A stretch of 64,000 nucleotides of DNA, from assembly GCF_010389155.1 (NCBI RefSeq), contig NC_057766.1, forward strand, positions 24,623,516-24,687,515. Direction: 5' to 3'. The notes beneath the pieces were generated by a model. It saw nothing but the letters and a program-made list of their open reading frames with translations, was not told where the DNA came from and did not search any database. Numbering within the stretch: position 1 is the stretch's first letter; each line of letters begins with the position of its first letter. This DNA is from Erigeron canadensis. Its lineage: Eukaryota > Streptophyta > Magnoliopsida > Asterales > Asteraceae. A program made the position numbers and the translations under genes. Shown piece after piece: positions 38,013 through 48,594 of this stretch.

Positions 38013-38604
38013 TAGGGGAGAGCAAAAACCGAAAACCGAACGAAATCCATTGGTTTGGTTTTCGTTTTTTAAAAACCGAACGGATCGGTTCGGTTTTCGG
38101 TTTCATATGCCAAAAAACCGATCAAAACCGAACCGAACTAAATATATTTTAATTTATTTTATTTTTATATCATATTACATTTATATTTATTACTTATAAT
38201 TTATAAATATGTTAATAATTTAATCTTTTTATCTTTTTATTGTACAAATCTATACAAATTGTATATTTTTAATAAAAACGTGCAGTAAAAACAATCCGTT
38301 TTATAAAAGTTATACAAATTTTAACGCCTAAAAAATACAATTACTTAATAAAAAACTTCTCTGTATTTGAATTTTTATATCATATTTTTTTTCTTAACAA
38401 TTGAAAGTTAAATTTATATCATAATATTTAAAAAAAAAATTTTTAAAAAAAATTTATTAAAAAAACCGAAATCGATCCAAACCGAACCGAAAAACCGAGA
38501 AACCAAACTGAACAAAAACCGAATCCAATGGTTTTGGATTTCTAAAAACCGAATAGATCGGTTTTAGGAAAAAACCGAACCAAACCGTTTCATACTCACC
38601 CCTA
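38013..38604. mobile_element. hAT-type MITE, copy C, perfect 8-bp TSD
   Basis: 592 bp, starts TAGGGGAGAGCAAAAACCG and ends CTCACCCCTA, flanked by the perfect duplication CTATCTCC at 38005-38012 and 38605-38612. Arms are AACCGAA-rich and the core is AT-rich, as in copies A and B. Confidence 0.85.
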
Positions 38605-39589
38605 CTATCTCCGTATAAAGGATCGTCAATGTCAATTTGAAAATAAAGAGACCAAATTTGATTATTTAATAAAACCACAAAGACCATCCATGCAAATATA
38701 CAATTAACTCCCTTATTTTTATTCATTAAAAAAAAAAAAGAGAGATCACACTTTTCATTCCCAAAAGAGGTATAAATTTCACTTTTCAATCATCCCGAAG
38801 TAAAAAAATCAAACAGAAAAAACCCTTAAAATTGGCACTTTTAGCAATTTCCGTTCCAATGTAAATGACGTTAACAATTTGTCGTTAAGTCCTCTCACGT
38901 GTATTTCCCGTGAAGGCAAGAAAGTTTTTCGACATTTTTCGCAAATGTAAATTGCAGATTTCGTATCTCAAGTTGTCAAATTTGGCAATTTTCATCCCTC
39001 AAAAAAAAGGAAATAATTTTTCAAAAAAAACGTGTTTTAAAACAAACATAAAATGATTGTTTTTTTATTCTGAAAAGTGAGAAATTTGAAAACATGATTT
39101 AAAAAGTGTTATCTTTTGGTTCAAAAAATATCTTTAAAGAAAAGTTTTAAAAATTGGTTGTTTGTGTTTATTTAATGATATCAAAGATTAAAAAGTAAAT
39201 TCAAAATAAACTATTAAAAAAAATCATAAATCATAAAAAGAATTTTCTTTACTTATAAAACTAAATTTTGAAATGATACATATTAAATTGGGTTAGTTTT
39301 TAAAAAATATTATTAAAAAAAAAACGAAAACAAAAAATTTTAGAAAGTGTTTTAAAAAAGACATAAAAGGATTATTATTTTATTCGAAAATGAAAAGGAG
39401 AAAACTAGAAAACTTGAGGGACGAAAACTGAAATTTAGTTTTGCAAAAAATGTAGAAAGACTTTCTTCCACGTGAAACCCGCAAGATTGTTAACGCCAAG
39501 CACCAAAGACGAATATTGCTAGAAAGGCCAAATTCCAAGAGTTCTTTCGTAATTTTCACTCCAGAGGTAAAAAGTGAAAATGATGCCTA

Positions 39590-39730
39590 CCTCGGGTTTC
39601 TGATTTAGTTCTTGGATTCTTTTGACTTGGTCTGCATGTGATCTAAGTTGTCACACAGATCAGCTTTCGATCTACCCTCTAAGTTGAGCTTATCAATTTC
39701 AGCATTTGCATCATCCAACTCTTCTTCCAT
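39590..39730 (-). pseudogene. Coiled-coil gene exon fragment
   Basis: The minus strand from ATG at 39730 reads MEEELDDANAEIDKLNLEGR and on to LDHMQ, then TAA at 39605-39607. Shifting one frame after LDHMQ continues QVKRIQELNQKPE, so a frameshift has broken a longer coiled coil. The heptad-like pattern is clear but I do not recognise the parent gene, and it has no neighbouring exons here. Confidence 0.45.
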
Positions 39731-39879
39731 GTACACGTTTTTTTACATATTTATTGATATATTCACGACACTCTAACTTTAATATTACAAAGATAATATA
39801 ATGATTATCATCATGTATGACTTGAAAATTATTAACAATTCAACAAAAAGATTAATAATTATAAAAAAAAAGTGTTTCA

Positions 39880-40080
39880 TGAAAGACTTGTGGGTCATTT
39901 TGACGCATTTCCCCACCCAGCCACCCATGCTAAAAAGGATCACCAGCATACCCAAGGTACAAAAATCCACAAATATATTCCAGCAGGTAACAAATATATT
40001 CCAGCAGGTAACAAAAATCCATCGAAAGCATTAGCATATGGAGCTACATTCCAAGGACTGCAATGCAAATAATATCAATT
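39880..40080 (-). pseudogene. MIRO gene fragment, internally deleted
   Basis: Minus-strand matches to the MIRO gene: YLGYAGDP-coding sequence (39934-39962, compare 62945-62975), the intron border cacaaatatattccagcag (compare 63027-63046), and the exon start SPWNVAPYANA with its intron acceptor (40030-40070, compare 63305-63350). Sequence between these blocks is missing and a 21-bp piece is doubled at 39971-40012. Intron sequence is kept, so this is a DNA copy. Confidence 0.75.
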
Positions 40081-40348
40081 AAATTAAAAGCAAGCTTAAT
40101 AGCGAGAGAAATACTAAACGTCAAACCAAACCAAACTTACACGACGATCCTCCTCACAAGAAGACGGCTAGCCTGTCGTTTCGAAAGGCTTGTTATTATT
40201 TTTAGTTAAAAGATATACACGGATCCTGCTATTGCTGAAAACAACAAAATTTGATTAGTTTTTAAGAAAATAAAATTGATGCGAATGGAAATGAATGGAT
40301 ACATCATACATTTAATTATTAAGTGATTTACTATTATACCCTCTATCT

Positions 40349-40955
40349 TGTTGGAAATTTTATGTAATAACATAGAATATCCAAGTTAATAGATATGTTA
40401 AAAGGAGTTGAAAGAATAATTAACTAATGTGAGTGTGTCCCACATTGGTAGAAGAATAAACATTAAGTATGTTTATAAGGAGGAGTGTTGGAGGAATTAT
40501 AATTCCTTATAAGGGGCTACACCCCAAGTGAGCTAGGAGGGTGCGAAGCACCCGACGCGCCCGCGCCCGGGACCGGGACCGGGGGCGATGAGGCGTAATG
40601 TGGCATAATAACAAGAAAACTAAAACTTTCTCCATCCTGGATCATCTTCAATACTCTTTCTCTTTCACTCCACTTCAAGAAGTTCTTGAAGGTAAATTCT
40701 GGGTTGTGGTTGACTCCGGCAGTACTAACTGCTTTGGCTGTTGTACCCTGGGAAACTGTCGGGTTCACTTGGGTGGCCCGAAATCAGTTTTAAGGGACCT
40801 TGGTTTAACCATATCCTCAGCCCGTTTTTGCCTTTCTTTCTGTTTCTGTTTTATTCTTTACTTTGCTTTCTTGTAATGTTTTGTACTACTTCCTTTACTT
40901 GTAATTCGAATGTATCTTCAATAAAATTGTTGTTTTCTTGAATGGTGTTCTAACA
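40349..40955 (+). repeat. copia-2 left (5') LTR
   Basis: 607 bp, TG...CA ends; shorter than its partner. Confidence 0.9.
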
Positions 40956-41115
40956 ATCTTAAAACTGAATTCCTTTCTTCACCATTCTGTTAATTCGAAT
41001 TACAGAAATATGTTTTTTCAAAACTTTATTATGTACTTTTCTGTAAAGTTATTCATTTAAATTAGTCTTTACTTTCTGCAAGTTTTAGTAAAACTTTGAT
41101 TGTTCTATTTCAGAA

Positions 41116-44100
41116 ATGGCTACTGAAATGAACTCTTCTACTAATGGAACTACTTCTTCTACCACCACCAACACCGTTGGTGCAAATGTTTCTCAATCTG
41201 TAGGACTTACTGTCTCTACAAGCATGGGACCTTTAGTAGGTACCCAAGCTGCCCAAACTATGGCCAACCACTGTGAAAAACCAGAAAAGTTTTCTGGAAA
41301 TAACTTCAAGATGTGGCAACAAAAGATGTTGTTCTATTTGACCACTTTGAATCTTGCGAGATTCGTAACTGAAACAGCACCTCAAATTCCTGAAGGTTCT
41401 ACTGATGCTCAATCAGTAAGTGCTGTTGATGCTTGGAAGCATTCTGAATATCTATGCCGAAACTATGTGTTAAATGGTCTAGTTGATTCACTGTATAATG
41501 TATTTTGCAAAATAACAACTGCAAAAGATTTATGGGAATCTTTGCAAAAGAAATACAAAACCGAAGATGCCGGAACTAAAAAGTTCATAGTTGCAAGGTT
41601 TTTAGAGTTTAAAATGGTTGACTCTAAAACTGTTATGGCACAGGTTGAAGAATTGCAAATTATAATCAGTGAAATCTTATCAGAAGGAATGGTTCTTGGT
41701 GAAACATTTCAAGTTGCTTCCATGATTGAAAAGTTGCCCCCAAGTTGATTGGATTTTAAAAATTACCTTAAGCATAAGCGAAAGCAAATGACCGTTGAAG
41801 AGCTTGTTGTTCGTCTTCGAATTGAGGAAGACAATAGAGGTGCTCAAAATGGTGGTCATATTGAAGGTCTTGCTAAGGCCAACTTTGTTGAACATGGACA
41901 AAGTTCCAAAGGAAAAGGTAATTTCAAGGGTAAAGGGAAAGGTCCTATTAATAAGAACAAGGGAAAAAGGATGGATTTGAGTCCAAAGAATGGTGGTGTG
42001 AAGAAGAAGGTTAGTTTGTTCAAAGGGAAGTGTTACAATTGTGGTGAATCTGGTCACCGAGCTGATCAATGCAAGAATCCAAGGAAGGAAAGGGCAAATA
42101 TGATCGTAGATGACATGCCTCTTGTTGCTATGATTTCTGACCTCACGGCTAAGTTGGAAGAGGTCAATCTTACCACCGATGGAATCAAAGGATGGTGGGT
42201 TGATACGGGTGCAACCCGTCATGTGTGTCCGGATAAGACTATGTTCCATAACTTGAAAGAAATATCCGGTGAAGAAAAGTTGTATATGGGAAATGCCGCC
42301 ACCGCCGATATCAAGGGTGAAGGCGATGTGATCCTCAAGTGGACTTCGGGGAGAGAGCTCAAGTTAACCAATGTGTTGTATGTTCCCGAATTGCGCAAGA
42401 GTCTTGTGTCGGGTTGGTTGCTTAACAAGAATGGGTTTCGTTTAGTGTTTGAAAGTGATAAGTTTGTGTTAACTAAACGTGGTTTGTATGTTGGTCAAGG
42501 TTATGCCCTTAATGGGATGTTTAAGCTCAATGTTGTACCTATTAAGCAAGTGAATGAAAATGCTTCTACTTCCGCTTATTTAATTGAGTCTTCTAATATT
42601 TGGCATAATCGTCTTGGACATGTGAATTTTAATTCAATGCGTCGTTTAATTAAGTTAAATTGTATACCATCTTTTAACATTGATTCTAATTCTAAATGTC
42701 CAACTTGTGTTGAAGCTAAACAAACCACGAAATCTTTCAACTCTATTGAACGAAACACCGAGCCACTTGATTTAATCCATACCGATGTATGTGATTTTAG
42801 ATCGATTCCCACTCGAGGTGGTAACAAATATTTCATTACATTTATTGATGATTGTACAAGATATTGCTATGTATAGTTACTAAAGAGCAAGAATGAAGCA
42901 ATAGATAAGTTTATCTTGTACAAAAATGAAGTTGAGAATCAACTCAACAAAAAGATTAAAAGATTAAGGAGCGTTAGAGGAGGTGAATATGTTTCTCCAT
43001 TTGCTGAAATTTGTGCTCAAAATGGTATTATCCATGAGCAAACAGCTCCTTATACCCCACAACAAAATGGCATTGCTGAAAGGAAAAATCGAACTCTTAA
43101 AGAAATGATGAATGCCATGTTAATAAGCTCAGGCTTAGGACAAGATATGTGGGGAGATGCAGTTTTATCGGCAAACTATCTTTTGAACAAGATACCTTTC
43201 AAGAAAAAGGATGTTACACCTTATGAGTTATGGTTTAATAGAAAACCATCCTATAAGTTCTTGAAAGTGTGGGGGTGTTTAGCAAAGGTAGTGGTTCCAC
43301 CACCTAAAGTTCAAAAGATAGGACCAAAAACTGTTGATTGTGTATTCATAGGATATGCTAAACATGGTAGCGATTGTGAATCCTCAAATCTTGCTGAACA
43401 TAGTAGTGCATATCGGTTTCTAGTACATGAGTCTAAGAACCCGGAAATACACAAAAACAGTATACTTGAGTCAAGAAATGCTTCGTTTTTTGAAAATGTG
43501 TTTCCTCGTTTGGATCGAGGAAAAGCTTCTACATCAACTCCGGTTGATAAGATTGTTCCAGATGATCATCAAGAACAATCAGAGGAAGAAGAAGTAGAAC
43601 CACGAAGAAGCAAAAGGCAAAAGATTGAAAAATCTTTCGGGCCTGATTTTGTTTCTTATATGGTTATGAGTGAACCTCAAACATATCATGAAGCGGTTAC
43701 TTCACAAGAAGCGCCTCAATGGAAAGAAGCCATTAAGAGTGAAATTGATTCTATTTTGCAGAATCATACTTGGGAATTAGTTCGTCTTCCACCTGGTTGT
43801 AAACCACTTGAACATCGTTGGATATTCAAGAAAAAGATGAAATCTGATGGCTCTATTGATAAGTACAAGGCAAGACTTGTGGTCAAAGGATATAGACAAA
43901 AGAAAGATCTTGATTACTTTGACACATATGCGCCTGTAACTCGAGTAACTTCGATCAGATTGGTGCTTGCAATTGCAGCATTGAGAAATTTGGAAATACA
44001 TCAAATGGATGTAAAAACCACATTTCTCAATGGTGAGCTTGATGAAGAAATATATATGGAACAACCTGAGGGTTTTTCCGCTCCTGGCCAGGAGGACAAA

Positions 44101-45213
44101 GTTTGTAAACTTGTCAAGTCTTTGTACGGATTGAAACAAGCTCCAAAGCAATGGCACCAAAAGTTTGATCAAGTCATGCTCGACAATGGTTTCAGGATTA
44201 ATGAGTGTGATAAATGTGTTTATGTCAAAGATATATCTAAGGGATATGTTATACTTTGTCTATATGTCGATGACATACTCATTGTGGCTAGTGATGATAG
44301 TATGATCAAATCTACCAAAGACATGTTGAAGGCAAGATTTGACATGAAGGATATGGGTTTAGCAGATGTCATTCTTGGAATGAAAATTACTCGAACCCAA
44401 GATGGTCTAGTGTTAAGTCAATCTCACTATGTAGACAAGATCCTTGAGAAATTCAGTCCCGAGGACTCAAGAGTCGCTCGATCTCCAATAGATACCACGC
44501 AACATCTATCGAAAAATAGAGGTGAAGGTGTTGCTCAATTGGAGTACTCAAGGGTAATTGGCAGCTTAATGTATCTCATGACAAGTACTAGGCCTGACTT
44601 AGCCTATGCTGTTAGTAGGCTAAGTAGATATACTAGTAATCCTAGTTTGGAACATTGGAAGGCTATGACTAGGTTACTAGGATACTTGAGATATACAAAG
44701 AATTATGGGCTGCACTTTGGTCGAGATCCAGCTGTATTGGAAGGATATAGTGATGCTAATTGGATATCCGATATAAAAGATTCCAAATCCACAAGTGGAT
44801 ATGTATTTACTCTTGGAGGAGCAGCTATAACTTGGAAATCGTCCAAGCAAACGCTAATTGCTAGATCCACAATGGAATCTGAATTTATAGCATTGGATAA
44901 AGCTGGAGAAGAAGCAGAATGGCTACGACATTTCTTGGAATATGTTCCAAGATGGCCAAAGCCATTAACGGCTATTTGTATACATTGTGATTGCCAATCG
45001 GCTATTGGTAGAGCTCAAAATACAATGTATAATGACAATTCAAGACATATTCGTCGTAGGCATAATAGTATACGACAACTGCTCACAACAGGGGTTATCA
45101 CTGTTGACTATGTTAGGTCAAAGGATAACATTGCGGATCCGCTAACTAAAGGTTTAAGTAGTGAGGCAGTTTATAAGTCATCAAGAGGAATTGGACTAAA
45201 GCCCATTGAGTAA
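41116..45213 (+). pseudogene. Ty1/copia gag-pol polyprotein of copia-2
   Basis: A single frame of 1,365 codons broken by two nonsense changes: a Trp codon to TGA at 41746-41748 and a Tyr codon to TAG at 42874-42876. Domains in order: gag (HCEKPEKFSGNNFKMWQQKM), CCHC zinc knuckle (CYNCGESGHRADQC), aspartic protease (WWVDTGATRHVC), integrase HHCC zinc finger (HNRLGH, CPTC) and core ([18 protein letters not shown]), reverse transcriptase ([20 protein letters not shown]) and RNase H ([29 protein letters not shown]). There are no frameshifts. The product would make virus-like particles and cDNA and integrate it, but the stops truncate it after gag. Confidence 0.93.
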
Positions 45214-45783
45214 ATTTGTACGAAGGAAAACCTAACCTAGATGTAAATGGAGATCCCATGATCTAGGTTCAATAGGACAACCTAATTGTACGAATAGAGG
45301 AGGTCATTGTGGGGAGTACCCCAAACATCAAAGGGAGTTTTCAGTCACTGTGGGGGGAGAACCCACCACAATAAAGTGAGTTGCAAATTTTCCTAGTCCA
45401 TTCCTATATCAAATCAATGATATCATAGAGGTTAAGCTTATAGCTTTTAATGATTGTGAGCAATCACCTATGTTAGAGAGAAGTGTGGTCGCTTCGAATG
45501 GAATTGTAGGGGCGCAATTCCTAGAGCTCTCGCAGAACCAGGATAGTGTTCCATGACCATAACGGACACGAAAGTGAGGGGTTAACCAGACTAGGGAAAA
45601 TATTGTGTGATGTGCAATAACGTCTACGTAAAAAGGAGTTAGTTCAAAGACATCAAGTTCTACTAACTGCTAGGAGACTAAGTGCACTCACAAAGGAAAG
45701 TTCAAAGGGTAACACCTACTTATTCTGCAATACTTGACTGTCGGAATTTATCTTTAATAACCATATCTATTAATGTGGGGGAT

Positions 45784-46581
45784 TGTTGGAAATTTTATGT
45801 AATAACATAGAATATCCAAGTTAATAGATATGTTAAAAGGAGTTGAAAGAATAATTAACTAATGTGAGTGTGTCCCACATTGGTAGAAGAATAAACATTA
45901 AGTATGTTTATAAGGAGGAGTGTTGGAGGAATTATAATTCCTTATAAGGGGCTACACCCCAAGTGAGCTAGGAGGGTGCGAAGCACCCGACGCGCCTGCG
46001 CCCGTACCCGAGCCCGAGCCCGAGACCGGGACCGGGGGCGTGGGCGATGAGGCGTAATGTGGCGTTTTAGTGGCGCACTTTGCAAAATCTGGAACAACAC
46101 TTGCATTAGTTCAGCAAGTGACATCTGTTTTAATGTGTTGTTAACCTTCTTATGTTAACAGGTGTTTCCCACTTAACAAAATCTGATTTATATATGTTTT
46201 GTAAATGATCAGAATGATAATAACAAGAAAACTAAAACTTTCTCCATCCTGGATCATCTTCAATACTCTTTCTCTTTCACTCCACTTCAAGAAGTTCTTG
46301 AAGGTAAATTCTGGGTTGTGGTTGACTCCGGCAGTACTAACTGCTTTGGCTGTTGTACCCTGGGAAACTGTCGGGTTCACTTGGGTGGCCCGAAATCAGT
46401 TTTAAGGGACCTTGATTTAACCATATCCTCATCCCGTTTTTGCCTTTCTTTCTGTTTCTGTTTTATTCTTTACTTTGCTTTCTTGTAATGTTTTGTACTA
46501 CTTCCTTTACTTGTAATTTTGTTGTTGTAATTCGAATGTATCTTCAATAAAATTGTTGTTTTCTTGAATGGTGTTCTAACA
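45784..46581 (+). repeat. copia-2 right (3') LTR
   Basis: 798 bp. It keeps the 153-bp block absent from the left LTR and carries a GC-rich CCCGAG-type repeat at about 45990-46045 in otherwise AT-rich DNA. Confidence 0.9.
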
Positions 46582-46586
46582 TATCT

Positions 46587-48594
46587 TTCTATAATCTTCT
46601 TCTTAAATTAACTCACCTATTTGTTCGCGCCAAAAGTCTTGCCTTTTTTTTCCCTCCATAGTCCATACAGATAATGAGACACATATTGTGATAAAAAAAA
46701 AAAAAAAAATTTAAAAACAAACAAAAAAAAATATTGTGAATTTGTGATAATTTAGAAATGATAATTTTAAAAAGTCATCAAGTAGACAAGTAGCAGGTGG
46801 CGATTGGTGGTGATGCCGGCAACAGCGATGGCGACGAGCAGTGTAGATTATTGATGTAATGTAGTTTTAATTAATTGTTTAAAACTTCAAAATATCTAAA
46901 AGTGTCTCACGACGACTCGAGAGTTATTAAAAGTCAAGTAAACTTAAAAGACAATTGAACCATGCACACCAATTCATAGTGTAAGATCATCAATCCAAAT
47001 TCCAAACTCAACCTTAATGGTGTGTTGTTTTACTTTAGGCTATAAAAGAAAAGAAATAAGTGAAAGTGATATTATTATTTTTCCACATCCCATAAATAGG
47101 GGGAAGAAAACTTGACAAAATCAACTACAAAATCATTTCCTTTCTCATTGAAGTGATTTTTACACGGAAGAAAATGATTCTTGTACGGAAATATTGAATA
47201 AATAGACTATTTTGCCCTTATCTATTCTCCTTCATTATCTATCTTTATTTAGTTATTTATTTATGAGTATTTTTTTTTGACTTTTTAACCATCAAAACTA
47301 ATATACTCAGAAAGCATTAGTCCCCTATTTTCTTTCATGGATGTTTTTGATATCCTATCAGGTAGCTTTACATATATTCTGACTTTTCCATGCACAAAAA
47401 CGTATTAACAAAAAGAAGACCATAAGCTATTAAACCCATAAACTTCAAATTCATTTATCTGATTCAACACACCATACCCACTCACGATCCGAAGGGGGCT
47501 GGTAATTCAAGCAAATTAAAAACCACAAGTTTTCAATCTATTTCGTTCTTATTTTTTACAAAATATAGTCTTCGTTTTTCTAAAGTATTATTTTTTAAAA
47601 AGGGATTTGAAGGAAACTGAAATCACAATATCTAACTTGAGATCGAATTGAAGTTGATGATGATAGATATAATTGTGATTCATTGATTTGATGCTTATGA
47701 AATATAATTTATAAGCTACATGTTTGGGGAATGTTATTGGCAGGTATATCCATATCGAATTGTTGATAAGTCATGTAAGTTGGTGGAAATATGAAAAGCT
47801 TGAAGGTTGTGGGATATGATGGGGAAGATTGGCGAAAGCAATTTGGGATAGCACTTTTAGGTAAATTGAACATAGGGGCAAAGTTGTCTATTTATTTAAA
47901 TTTCCGTGGATGAATACTTTTATTCAGTGTAAAAATCAAGTCCCTTTCATTTTTCATTCCATCCTTAAATTACACTCAAGAATCCAATTTATTTTGTAAT
48001 CAATTGCTTTCTTTTTTTTTATTCCTTAATAGAACTCAAGATCATAATGTAAACATTTAATGAACATAGTTGTGTCCAGGGTTTTGTTGGATTGAATCGA
48101 TTTAAAGATTTTGTGCTTTCTTGAAAGACTGTTTCGGAAATTGGGATTCGTTGATTTGAAAAGTTGGATTTGGATTTTTTTTTTTTTTTTTTTTTAATGA
48201 TGTGTTTTTAGAAATGCATTCGCTTTCGTCGACCGTGTACATGTACATGTAGGTGGAAGTGACTGAATTGCACAATTGCTTAAACCTGAGTGTGCTTACA
48301 TATTTACATATCAATATCACAGCTTCTTATTTCAAAAGTACATGATGAAGCTGTAAATACAACCAAAGCAAAAGACTAGTCTCAGTCTTCGAGTAGCCGA
48401 CCTTATTGTCAATCACCTGAAAAGCATGTAAGGATCAACTACAAAACTACAAGTCCACTTTAACTATTATATGTTCTATTTTGAATAAAAACATTAACTA
48501 ATCAAAAACTTCCTAAGTACTACTTTGTCCAATTTATCGACTTAATAGAGTACCTGGGTAGCAAATACAAGACTGTTACAATGAGTTTATTTCG
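46587..48594. other. Intergenic 3' of ERCC1
   Basis: No gene seen. A/T runs at 46694-46710 and 48176-48196; no named repeat. Confidence 0.55.

Larger units (their letters stand above)
38605..40343. other. Spacer holding gene fragments
   Basis: Apart from the coiled-coil and MIRO fragments listed here, the stretch is A/T-rich with no gene. 38820-39590 has many homopolymer runs and nothing I can name. Confidence 0.5.
40349..46581 (+). mobile_element. Ty1/copia element copia-2, nearly complete
   Basis: 6.23 kb, LTRs with TGTTGGAAATT and GTTCTAACA ends, perfect 5-bp duplication TATCT at 40344-40348 and 46582-46586. One long gag-pol frame lies between. The usual TGGTATCAGAGC primer site is not seen right after the left LTR. 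The left LTR is 607 bp and the right 798 bp: a 153-bp block (46064-46216), a short duplication and a GC-rich expansion are missing from the left. LTR divergence plus two stops mean it is not fresh, but the whole architecture is retained. Confidence 0.92.

Noticed and set aside
38457..38789. 110-codon minus-strand open frame with PNPK/VFRF-like repeats
   Set aside because: It reads through the AACCGAA arms of hAT MITE copy C; the repeats are those of the element.
40598..40941. Open frames in the copia-2 left LTR
   Set aside because: They recur in the right LTR and are explained by the LTR sequence; no protein family is recognisable.
46064..46216. Spliced intron explaining the shorter copia-2 left LTR
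   Set aside because: The GT start fits, but joining at any AG leaves extra bases compared with the left LTR.
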